A stretch of 64,000 bases of DNA, taken from positions 2,648,309 through 2,712,308 of the forward strand of contig JAVLUZ010000271.1 in NCBI GenBank assembly GCA_036768485.1, given 5' to 3'. Below, in pieces: positions 1 to 8,558 of the stretch; the first letter of the stretch is position 1, and each line of letters starts with the position of its first letter. Both the position numbers and the translations under genes were made by a program. Source of the DNA: Mermis nigrescens. Taxonomy: Eukaryota > Nematoda > Enoplea > Mermithida > Mermithidae. A model generated the notes under the pieces. The model searched no databases. It saw only the letters and a list, made by a program, of their open reading frames with translations, and had not been told where the DNA came from.

Positions 1-149
1 ACGCTTGAGAAAGCATATTTTTACTTCAAAAAAACGAAAAACATAACAAATTCAAACTTTTATGTAGGGGATAGTGGCACGGCCTACTCCGATTTGAGTC
101 CCCTGATCATTTCCTTTTACGATATCATACATGCATACATACATATATA

Positions 150-360
150 CATGCCGTAGGGAGATCGTGAAAGATACACTCAAGCCTGGTAGCCCCTCCC
201 TGTCCCCCCATGGTCGGAAATTTTTACCCCCCCCCCTCCGATTTTTTGCAAAAAGTTGCATTTTTAGCCATTTTAGGAGTCGTTGTTGATCATTTTTGGC
301 CAAGAAGATCTTTTACCCCTTAACATGGCCGACCGGCCCCATCCAAAATTTTGAGCCGTT
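150..360. repeat. Dispersed C-rich repeat, copy 1
   Basis: A stretch with runs of C and the phrase 'cattttagccattt' resembles a second stretch at 2350-2530: both have C-runs, a 'ggtcgg' motif, a 'gccattt' segment and a 'cccca' end in the same order. I infer two old copies of one dispersed repeat. No terminal inverted repeats or target duplications are visible, so the class is unknown. Confidence 0.4.
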
Positions 361-556
361 ACTGTTACACGTCTGCATGCATATATGCAAATGATACAGC
401 CACCGTTTACTTAACTTCAATTCCCGATAACTTATGACAAAAAACTCGAAGAAATTTTAGCCTCATCCTATAAAAAGCATGGAATAAAGAAGGTAGATTG
501 GACCACACGTTGGCAGCGCTTAAAAATGCTGAGGAAGTCTGTGGGCCTGAAACATT

Positions 557-865
557 TCATACGTCAAAAAAGTGCTTAAAAATTATTGTATAGGGAGAAA
601 AACAATATTTCCAACGATTTCCATCCAACTCTACAAATTGGCATGGAACAATCTCGAAACACGACGGATGAATTTTATATATTTTATTCCAGATTGGATA
701 TCTTTCGGATTCTGGTGCGATATTTTCGTTGAAAGGGTCTAGGGATACACCCGAATTCCCACGCTCATTTGCGAGATAAACAAGCAAAATTTCAATAGAA
801 GCTGATAAAACCTCAAACTCAGGTCGATCGAGTTTATGACTTAGGAAAAAAGTTGTCATATTCAC
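557..865 (-). CDS. Possible host exon, unknown protein (102 codons)
   Basis: An open frame of 102 codons on the minus strand with mixed composition and no low complexity. Near its 5' end (about 845-855 on the plus strand) the minus strand reads a T-rich tract followed by CCTAAG, which could be a splice acceptor, in which case the first seven or so codons would not be translated. I recognise no domain. It may be an exon of a host gene or a chance frame in AT-rich DNA. No neighbour on the same strand supports it. Confidence 0.25.
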   Translation of the reverse strand: MNMTTFFLSHKLDRPEFEVLSASIEILLVYLANERGNSGVSLDPFNENIAPESERYPIWNKIYKIHPSCFEIVPCQFVELDGNRWKYCFSPYTIIFKHFFDV

Positions 866-1312
866 AATTTTTCCTAGAAAAACAAACCGCCTGAACTTTT
901 CCTTTGCCTTTTTTAATTTTCGGTCTAAAATTGTTGCTGAAAATAATTAAAATAATAATTAAAATAACTGAAATTCTTCAAAATTCGTTGCATCCTTCAG
1001 TGACCGAATCAACACTTTTTAACAAATAATTAAAAATCACAGACAACCAGCGCCTTATTTTAAGAACGACTGACTACTCACTTGCCTATTTTTAATTAAT
1101 TTGAATTTAATAAATAAATTTAAATACTGAAATAATCTCTAATCTTTAAACTCCTCATAACTCAACGTTGAGCCTTTACACCTACGCAAACGCATAGCAG
1201 CTTCAACATACTTTAAGAGCATATTAAACGTAAACATTAGTGAGCGAGCACTGTAAAAGGTCGCCTAGATGACTGATTTCGAAATTTCCAATAAGTATAT
1301 ATAGACCTAATA
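866..1312. other. Non-coding stretch, no recognisable feature
   Basis: AT-rich sequence with short runs such as 'aataattaaaataa' and no open frame worth reporting. It could be intron sequence upstream of the candidate exon that begins near 1336. Confidence 0.4.
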
Positions 1313-1335
1313 TTTGTTATTTTTATTATTTCCAG

Positions 1336-1691
1336 TCACAGATGGTAAAAAATTATTACAAAAGTTTATGACCATTAAATTCTCGCGCAAAAGTTTCAAC
1401 CTTGGAGGCCCCACTAAGAATGGGATGATTCCCATGCTCTTCTTACGCAAACCTTACTGTATCCACGAGGGACGAATTCAGGCGCAGAGGCAGCTTTTAG
1501 ATTTACGACAACTCCACCAACCCGAAGGCACTTACTTGAATAGCGTCTACAGCACACTAAAAAAGTTAACATATAGATTTGAATCAAAACTTAAAAAATC
1601 ACAACTACGAAATTTCAAGAAATTAAGAAACGCAGATTCAGATTTTATTTATGCAAAAGATTTCGAAACATTTTGTTCCACAAATGACTAA
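1336..1691 (+). CDS. Candidate terminal exon of a host gene, basic C-terminus
   Basis: A pyrimidine-rich tract ending in TTTCCAG (1329-1335) is a good splice acceptor. From there a frame of about 118 codons stays open to TAA at 1689-1691, and a canonical AATAAA lies at 1725-1730, 34 bases past the stop. The protein is rich in Lys, Arg and Leu, with a basic helical stretch near the end and no recognisable domain. The frame is also open for about seven codons upstream of the acceptor, so the ATG at 1314 is probably inside the intron and not the true start. Upstream exons are not identified. A foldback MITE begins only ten bases after the poly(A) signal. I infer a 3'-terminal exon of an unknown host gene. 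Confidence 0.45.
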
Positions 1692-1739
1692 AAATTTTCA
1701 ATTTTATAAATTTTATCGATTCCAAATAAATTCACCATA

Positions 1740-2143
1740 CAGTGGTCGCCATGAAAGATGACGCGCCATCACCCTCAGAAATATAATGGATGGTGCGTCG
1801 CGAGCGCCGCGTTACGTCCATCATGCGCCATCAACTCTTTTTTCTATTCAGCGCTATTAACCTCCATCATCCCATTAATCTGGCGATGCGGACGGCGCAA
1901 TTTAGCTATTAATAGCACCAGAAGAAGGAAGCGCGCCAGCATTCACATGCGCGCTTCCTTGTTGGCGCTATTAATAGCTAAATTGCGCCGTCTGCATCGC
2001 CAGATTAACGGGATGATGGAGGTTAATGGCGCTGAATAGAAAAAAGAGATGATGGCGCATGATGGATGTAACGCGGCGCTCGCAATGCGTTATCCATTAT
2101 AATTCTGAGGGTGATGGCGCGTCATCTTTCATGGCAACCACTG
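1740..2143. mobile_element. Foldback MITE, Tc1/mariner-like ends (404 bp)
   Basis: The element begins CAGTGGTCGCCATGAAAGAT and ends with the inverse (ATGGCAACCACTG), flanked on both sides by TA (1738-1739 and 2144-2145). The two halves are inverted copies of each other over almost the whole length, with the turn near 1935-1945, so the single strand would fold into one long hairpin. TA target and CAGTG ends are typical of Tc1/mariner-derived non-autonomous elements. It has no coding capacity; the open frames inside it come from the GC-rich repeat. Confidence 0.8.
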
Positions 2144-2349
2144 TATATTTGAACCAATCAGGATTTAATAAAGATCTAGAAAGAAATTTGCGATTTCCTG
2201 ATTTCTGCAAAACATGCATAGGAAGCGAACTTTACGATTCGCCAGCTTTGTAAGGCAATCAAAAATTAGATCTTTAGTTTGAAAATCATTCTGAAGACCA
2301 TGAAAATCCAAGCATACGTATGTATATCAGGAAGGTTGAAGGATCTTCC

Positions 2350-2530
2350 CAAGAGAAGTTGGTCGTCCCCCATCCCCCACAATCAGAAAATATTTGAACC
2401 CCCATTTTTGGCGAAAACATGCACTTATGGCCATTTATAGCTAAAAATTGAAGTCATTTAACCCCCGTCTCTGAAAAATGGTCGGGAACCCCATACAAAA
2501 TATCGAATCTTGATAGATATATATGACATC
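2350..2530. repeat. Dispersed C-rich repeat, copy 2
   Basis: Resembles 150-360 in the order of C-runs, a 'gccattt' segment and an 'aaaatggtcggg' motif. Diverged, with no clear ends. Confidence 0.4.
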
Positions 2531-3251
2531 AAGCTCTTAAGACCAGAAACATCAAAGCGCATCAAACGCAAAGTGAAGCCACCAAAAAAGCAGCTTACAT
2601 ATTTTTGATTGATTTGTGAGCAAAGCAACTCTCTAATTTGAATGCCAATGCTGATCAAAACTTACATGAGGCGATCGACAGAGTCATCGAAAAGCCACAG
2701 TAGGAGAATCCATATTAAAGACTCAATGCAGAAATTTACTAAATCGAATTGTTATAAATTTTGGTCAACGAATGCCGAGCTGATTAAGCGGCGGGCTCCT
2801 CTGCTCCTCAAAATACATAAATTTTCATGATTACTAAATATAATTTTGTAGCATACATGCACAGCACGGGAATTCTGAGGATGAAAATAAAGTGCCTTTT
2901 TCGGTCCAAGGCAGGCACGCGTCAATAACATCGTTTTTCAGCGTTTCTGGCGATGCTCTATCTTCCTAGAGAATAAAAACATAACAAATGTCAAAACAAA
3001 CCAAAAAAGTCGGAACAAATTGAACAAAATATAGTCAAAACATGAGTATAATGGCGCGAAGCGCCGAAAATTTGGCACTTTTGAGCGAATAAACAGCTAA
3101 AAACGCTTTAAAAAGCATCTGTTCAACAAATTTTTCGAAAATTTTTACGAACTTTCAAAAAATCACCAATTCTCAGAAAGGGAGGGGGTGAAAACATTTT
3201 TCCGGGGGAAAATTTTTCTAGGGGTTGAAACACCCCAGCCCCAAGATCATG
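2531..3251. other. Non-coding stretch with a degenerate repeat
   Basis: No convincing gene. From about 3050 to 3250 the sequence (hairpin GGCGCGAAGCGCC, then G-runs and 'ccccagcccc') resembles 3860-3985 and parts of 5890-6017, suggesting shared decayed MITE fragments. Confidence 0.35.
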
Positions 3252-3681
3252 TAGTGGTCGCCATGAAAGATGACGCGCCATCACCCTCAGGATTATAATG
3301 GATGGTGCGTCGCGAGCGCCGCGTTACGTCCATCATGCGCCATCATCATCTCTTTTTTCTATTCAGCGCCATTAACCTCCATCATCCCGTTAATCTGGCG
3401 ATGCGGACGGAGCGCACATGAATGCCTGTTCAATATTCAGGCGAGTGCGCGCACGTGAATGCCGTTCTATATTTAGGCACGTGCGCGCTTCTGGCATTCA
3501 CATGCGCGCTAAATTGCGCCGTGCCGTCCGCATTGCCAGATTAAAGGCATGAAACAGATAAATATCCTATAATAATAAAAAAGAGATGATACAGCATTAT
3601 AAACGAAAACGCGGCGCTCGCGACGCATCATCTAATATAAACCTGACGATAATAGTGCGTCATGTTTCATGGCGAGCACTG
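3252..3681. mobile_element. Second copy of the foldback MITE, right arm decayed
   Basis: The left arm (about 160 bp) is nearly identical to the left arm of the element at 1740-2143. The centre is different (two copies of a 'gtgaatgcc' motif with GCGCAC), and the right arm is recognisable but heavily mutated, ending GGCGAGCACTG followed by TA. The left end has T in place of the first C. This asymmetry is discussed in the findings. Confidence 0.75.
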
Positions 3682-3683
3682 TA

Positions 3684-4537
3684 TCATAAAAAGTAGTGTA
3701 AAGATAAATATTCAGTCGTAAGAATACCCAATCCAAGTGCAATCTCAATTTCCTAACAGAAATAAAAAATAATGCAAATAAAATTATACATATAATAAAC
3801 AAATTAATAAATTTAGACTATAGGTTTTGCAGAATTAGACTATAAAACGCTTAAAAAGGCAGACTTTGTGAAACTTTTACCAACTTTTACGAAAAATCGA
3901 CAATTCTGGGGGTCGCAGCCATTTTGCGGGTGTCAGTTGCCATTCTGAGGGGGTCAAAAGCCCCAAGAACACGTCTGTTTAACAGCCGGCGGCCTCACAG
4001 GCTTAAGGAACCACAGAGGAACAAAAACACAAAAGGCAAATGAACTACTTTTCTGCGTTTCTCAACGCCATTTCAAGCGGAAATTACAATGTGGAAGCCG
4101 AAAAACGGACAAAAAATATATAGTGCTGGCCTCTAAAAAAACAGTTAATTTGTAGCCTAAAAAAACCACCCCTTTTTTCAATAACCAAAAGGTGATGACT
4201 GATGATATTATACTGGCGAACAAGCTATGCCATGAGGATTACAACTGACCATACCTGGGCAATGGCCGGATCTTCAGCCTGTTCCGGCAAGCTGTTTTTA
4301 GGTTGGTTGGCAACTTTCCGAAAAAGGTTGCCTAGTAATCATTGAAATTTGTACCTATGATATTTTGATTAGTTTTTTACCCCACTTTACATGTTTTTTT
4401 GTAGTCATCTAAATAACAGTTAAAAATGCATGCTTATTTCACATTGTAAAAATAGAGTTGAAATTTATAATTTTGTCTTAATAGAGAATTGCCTCATGCA
4501 TGAGATAAAAAATAAGCAAGACAGCGTAGATTAATTT
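3684..4537. other. Non-coding stretch with decayed repeat fragments
   Basis: Holds a G-rich repeat fragment (about 3860-3985), the motif CCTAAAAAAACC (4154-4165), also seen at 12565-12745, and a segment around 4245-4300 (a 'catacctgggcaa' phrase and 'cagcctgttccgg') that resembles 12240-12320 and 12770-12850. No gene seen. Confidence 0.35.
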
Positions 4538-4790
4538 GTGTTAGCAGCAGCAAAAAAGAAGTCTTTTAATCGAACGCGTAGAACCGTGTGGCAAAAATAC
4601 AAATATGACTCCAAGTGCAGCTGTTTCATTATTTATAGATATTATATTGTAAAAGAAACTCGCTCTTTGAAAAACAACAATGCTTTATTTGCATGTGTGT
4701 CCATGATAATTCGTGTTTTTACATTCGCTATTTTGTATTTCACCTTGCGACGTTTTATCTGAATAAAGTATTATTATTATTACTAAGCCT
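4538..4790 (+). repeat. Possible 3' end of a LINE with (ATT)n tail
   Basis: The stretch ends with AATAAAG followed by (TTA)n at about 4765-4785, a common 3' end of arthropod non-LTR retrotransposons. The frame upstream is short and unrecognised. Assignment rests on the tail alone and is weak. Confidence 0.3.
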
Positions 4791-5336
4791 GAGCTACGGC
4801 CAACGGTCTGCCGCATCAAAATAGTTGTAAACTTTCGACCAAATTATTAAAGAGATACTAAATCGCGAGTAACCTATTTTTGTATTGCTCATGCTACTCA
4901 TCTCAATTAGCTTCTGGGCTATTTATGAATTCACTACCCTCGACTTTGCTGCAAGATGTGGCGTGGCGCTCTTTGAACCTTCATTGTAAGGGAAACAGAC
5001 GTTAGAAGAAGTGTAAAGCATCTGCTTATATTTAATGGGGTACGGCGTCTCGGTGATTTTCAAAAATTGCTTACTTCGCTCTTGCTACAAGATAAGGCGT
5101 TCTATAATTGAGCGTATAAATGCAAGTCTCCGTTGGACCTAGGAATTATACTGGGGAAATTCGCATTGACTGAACGCTCTTACTGTTAATGCATACTTGC
5201 TAGTTGCGCCTAAAGTTATTTTACGTACCTATATATTTAAGATGCCCGAATGAATTTTTGATTATCGAATATTTCTATAAAAAACGTCATTAATTATTGA
5301 TTTTCCTATAACTTTATTAGAAATTTCATTTTACAG
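4791..5336. other. Non-coding stretch, nothing recognised
   Basis: No open frame, repeat boundary or RNA gene that I can support. Its last 40 bases are the pyrimidine-rich tract leading into the possible splice acceptor at 5335-5336. Confidence 0.35.
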
Positions 5337-5435
5337 AAATATGTGGAGGAAGATCGTAATGATAATATATTAATAAATATTGGAAAAAGAGCTGTTCAAT
5401 CAGCTAACGATTATGAATACGATATTCCACCATAA
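5337..5435 (+). CDS. Possible short terminal exon, acidic end
   Basis: A T-rich tract ending in TTTTACAG (5329-5336) precedes 32 sense codons and a TAA at 5433-5435. The frame starts KYVEEDRND and ends DYEYDIPP, a composition unlike random AT-rich sequence. No poly(A) signal follows closely and no partner exon is known. It could be a gene fragment or chance. Confidence 0.3.
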   Translation, partial: KYVEEDRNDNILINIGKRAVQSANDYEYDIPP

Positions 5436-5889
5436 ACTGAGCTAAAAAACTTTCCATCGACCGAAAACATCTGGCAAGATAATGAAAGGACATGTAATTT
5501 GCGATGATTTTTGACCGTCCATGATCATAATTTCTCAAATTTTTCCGGTGGAGACCAATTAATGACATTTATCTACTTTATCTGCACTATGAAAGCCATT
5601 TTTCGCTCATAAAATAGCTTTTAAAACAATTTTAAGAGCATAAACAGATATTTTAGCATAGATTTGTTCTATCTTCAAGCGAAGCTTTCGGAAAAAATTT
5701 CTAAAGTTTGTTGTCAAACGCTACAAATACAGAAAATGCGCGGTAAATCAAGCTCCTATATGTCTTTCAGTCGAAATTTAGCGAATTTCGCCGGATTTTA
5801 GCTAAAATCTTTGAAATTTTATGATTTTTCCGCACAAAAGTGTCTGAAAATTTAAAAAATTTTTGGAAAAATATATAGTCAGAAAGTGA

Positions 5890-6017
5890 TTCTGGATAAA
5901 AGTAGACCATATAAAAAGCGTAAAAAACGCTATTTTGAGCGTTAAGAGCGAATTTTTGGCGCTTTTTGAAAAAGTTAGGGTACTGCCCCCCTTAAGGAAA
6001 TCCTAGATCCGCCACTG
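5890..6017 (-). mobile_element. Right-end fragment of a hAT-type MITE (CAGTGGCGGATC ends)
   Basis: Read on the minus strand the fragment begins CAGTGGCGGATCTAGGATTT at 6017. The same terminus starts the intact element at 56304. The inner part (about 5890-5940, 'aaaagtagaccatataaaaagcg') recurs at 8428-8450. The other end is not identifiable here. Confidence 0.5.
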
Positions 6018-6035
6018 CCGCCGCAGAATGGAAAA

Positions 6036-6125
6036 ATGGAAAATTTTGTTGAAAAAAATGAAGCAGAATCTGTGAACGTGCAAGGCACCTCAGCCTCGCA
6101 AAAATTGATTAATCACTATCTTGAA
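6036..6125 (+). CDS. Candidate first coding exon (30 codons) with a strong splice donor
   Basis: ATG at 6036 opens exactly 30 codons (beginning MENFVEKNEAE, ending LINHYLE) and is followed immediately by GTAAGT (6126-6131), a consensus splice donor, leaving phase 0. The peptide is acidic and resembles the disordered N-termini that precede BED or TTF fingers in hAT-related proteins, but that is only an impression. A possible acceptor (GCCGCAG) lies just upstream. It might be the 5' exon of the hAT gene 2.4 kb downstream or of the secreted-protein gene, but neither link is shown. Confidence 0.35.
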
Positions 6126-6468
6126 GTAAGTCCATGCATATACCCAGAAATCGAGATTTTTTGGGAAAATTTAGGGAAAAAGCGCTTATTTGAAGCAATT
6201 TTCTGAGGGTCACCACACCACAATGTATTTCTCAAGCTGTGCATGTCTGGTGGCAATTGAAGCTTTTCTGTTAATTTTAAATCAATGGACTGCACAAAAG
6301 AAAATTTTTCATGATTAGTTTTAGACAATGAATTCACTGACTACAAATTATATTAACCAGACACCAAAATAAAGTCTAGTATGTAAGTATCGCATTTTTC
6401 AGCAATCATAATTCATAATGCAGGTTATCAATGATTTTGATAAGAAATGAGCTATGATGAGTCATGGA

Positions 6469-6617
6469 TATACGTAGGCAGCACCGAAATTCTGGGTGGT
6501 CAAAGTGGTGTAAATGGCCAAAAATAGCTCTAAAAACGGTTAAAAATAGCATTCTGGGGGGTCGGCAGGGGGTATTTCAGATTCCGGGGGGGTCAGGACC
6601 ACCCACGCCCATGTGTG
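6469..6617 (+). mobile_element. CACGTGGGC-family hAT MITE (short copy, plus orientation)
   Basis: Begins TATACGTAGGCAGCACCGAA and ends CCACGCCCATGTGTG. The 8-bp target GTCATGGA is present before it (6461-6468) and after it (6618-6625). About 150 bp long; family members elsewhere in the window are 250-270 bp, so this copy is internally deleted. Confidence 0.75.
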
Positions 6618-6625
6618 GTCATGGA

Positions 6626-6882
6626 CATACCTGGGCGTGGGGGGTTTGGGGGTATGCTCCCCCAGAAGGCAAAATACCCAACAAGAAATGGCAAATTTTT
6701 AAAAAATAACCCCCTCCCCGAATTTCATTTTTAAAATTTTTCTGGGATTTTTGATGCCAATCGATAGAGCTCATCGAGATACGTTCAAAAATGGCGTTTT
6801 TTCGCCATAGCACCGTTTTTAATGTAAAAAATTTGACTTTAAAAATTTTCGCCCCCCAGAACTTTGGAGCTGCCCACCTCTG
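6626..6882 (-). mobile_element. CACGTGGGC-family hAT MITE (minus orientation)
   Basis: Begins CATACCTGGGCGTGG and ends GCTGCCCACCTCTG, the inverse order of the other copies. Flanked by GTCATGGA at 6618-6625 and 6883-6890. It sits directly against the shorter copy at 6469-6617 and shares the middle target copy with it. The G/C-runs and the 'atcgatagagctcatcga' region are the family's internal sequence in reverse. Confidence 0.75.
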
Positions 6883-7142
6883 GTCATGGAAGAACAGTAG
6901 CAGGTTCTCCAATTTTTTAAACAAAAACTAGATTAAAATTGCTACTAGTCAGTTCAACTGCATTTGCATTTTCTAAGAGAAAACCTGAAAGTTTGAACAA
7001 AAAAAACAAAAACATCAATGATTAAAATCGCTAAAATGCGTTACTTTGGGTCAATAAGAACAATCGCTTCATTCCCCACCCTCTGACTAGCATATCCATT
7101 TACAAAAATTAAACTGCATCTTTTTTCAGATTTACTGATAAT

Positions 7143-7979
7143 ATGCAGTACATGCTTATTATAACTCTAATCATCCTTATGCAAATCGATTATTCAACTT
7201 CTGATCCGGATTGCACATTCACTATCAACGAAATTAATACGAATTGGTTAAACAAAATTGGCACTAAAAATCAACACTTCATCGAATTACAAGCAATCAA
7301 CTGCCGAAACAAGGAAAAACCTCCTATGAAATTTTATTCTTTGCTCGCTATTATTGCAAGAGAGGAAACACTACATGATGGAACAAAAACATGCTCAGTC
7401 GGAATTGAATTTAACGTCAATTTATATCATGCTAGATTCAAGGAAAATAGCGACTACTTTGTTATTGGAAGTGAGGAAATTCCAAATAGCCAACGTTACG
7501 TGAATATTACATTTTCACAAAATTCAGTAACGAGCAAACAGAAAATAGAAGCCGGAGAAATTCAACAGTCAATAACCTCTTTGTTTAAAAAGAAACCGAT
7601 GACGATAATTACTAAAAAAGCTACAAAAGGCGCTGCAGCTGTTGTAGTGCTGAAAGCTAAGAAGGGATCGGCGCAAATACCAAAATTTTTTATACCATCA
7701 ACAGGAACATTAAAGATAAAGGACAGTGATCCTACATGGATTGCGATTGCATCACATGTGCATGATATGATTGCCTTTTCTCAAAATAAGCTTAGTAATG
7801 ATGATGAAAAGCATTTTCTTCCGTGTTATCATGGATTAAAAAAACTTGCAGGAAATGCATACGCCGCAGTTAATCATTATTCATTTATTTTACCAGAATT
7901 AGATTTTGCCGAGATAAAAATTCCTAAAAAAGCATTTGTAGGCTATTTTTGTATTTTTGCATGGTTTTTCCCAATCTGA
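7143..7979 (+). CDS. Secreted protein, possibly lamin-tail-domain-like (278 aa)
   Basis: An intact frame of 278 codons, the longest unbroken host-like frame in the window. Residues 1-20 form a typical signal peptide (hydrophobic LIITLIILM core, then STSDPDC). A good acceptor, CTTTTTTCAG, ends at 7130, 12 bases before the ATG, so a 5' untranslated exon probably lies upstream. AATAAA at 8056-8061 follows the stop by 77 bases. After the signal comes 'TINEIN', then 'HFIEL', then 'YFVIGS'. This order recalls the secreted lamin-tail domain (I-x-E-I-x ... FIEL ... GYYVIG), but the match is by eye. The middle is Lys-rich with an Ala/Val stretch (about residues 155-175). There are few cysteines (four or five after the signal). 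I infer an extracellular protein of unknown function; family placement is tentative. Confidence 0.6.
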   Translation: MQYMLIITLIILMQIDYSTSDPDCTFTINEINTNWLNKIGTKNQHFIELQAINCRNKEKPPMKFYSLLAIIAREETLHDGTKTCSVGIEFNVNLYHARFKENSDYFVIGSEEIPNSQRYVNITFSQNSVTSKQKIEAGEIQQSITSLFKKKPMTIITKKATKGAAAVVVLKAKKGSAQIPKFFIPSTGTLKIKDSDPTWIAIASHVHDMIAFSQNKLSNDDEKHFLPCYHGLKKLAGNAYAAVNHYSFILPELDFAEIKIPKKAFVGYFCIFAWFFPI

Positions 7980-8055
7980 AGCAAGAAATTATCGAATGAA
8001 ATTTCTTTTTTCTGGAGGAAAAACTGATGTTATTCAACGTGATTCATGAGTAATG

Positions 8056-8061
8056 AATAAA
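8056..8061 (+). promoter_or_regulatory. Poly(A) signal AATAAA of the secreted-protein gene
   Basis: Canonical hexamer 77 bases after the stop codon at 7979, in an AT-rich 3' region. Confidence 0.5.
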
Positions 8062-8416
8062 ATATAAATGCTAAGATGATTCACTAGAATTCTTATTTTA
8101 TATAACAAATATATAATTATAAAATCTATATAAAGAAATGTTAAAAATTGAAAAAATATCAAAAAGTCGAAAATTCAAAGAATCATCAAAAATATTAAAA
8201 CTGCAAAAGCTACCAATGACATCAAAATCCGTGCACACTCATAAGAAATTGTAAAAATTAAAAATGTTGAAACATATCCCCAATTGCATTTCAGCTATTG
8301 CAGGCAGACATAATGTGGAAAAGAGAGCCTCACCCGCTGGCCTAAAATACTTGAAAAATTGCTTCATGAATTTTGAGCCATGTTCAAGTTCTTGTTGCAT
8401 GAATATTGCGCCAAAT

Positions 8417-8480
8417 GTAATTCTAGATAAAAGTAGACCATATAAAAAGCGCAAAAAACGCCATTTTGCGTGCTATGAGC
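8417..8480 (+). repeat. Fragment shared with 5885-5945
   Basis: 'ttctagataaaagtagacca' and 'tataaaaagcgcaaaaaacg' recur almost exactly at 5890-5930. A dispersed repeat fragment just upstream of the hAT gene; it may be part of the same decayed element. Confidence 0.5.
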
Positions 8481-8558
8481 AAATTGTCAGTTAGATTCAC
8501 TACTTGTAATGATTATTCTTTTCTGTCGTTTGTACTTTCTTCTAGGCTGTTTAGAAGA

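Noticed and set aside
6619..6924. 101-codon frame over the MITE on the minus strand
   Set aside because: It is made of MITE sequence with G/C-runs; no coding signal.
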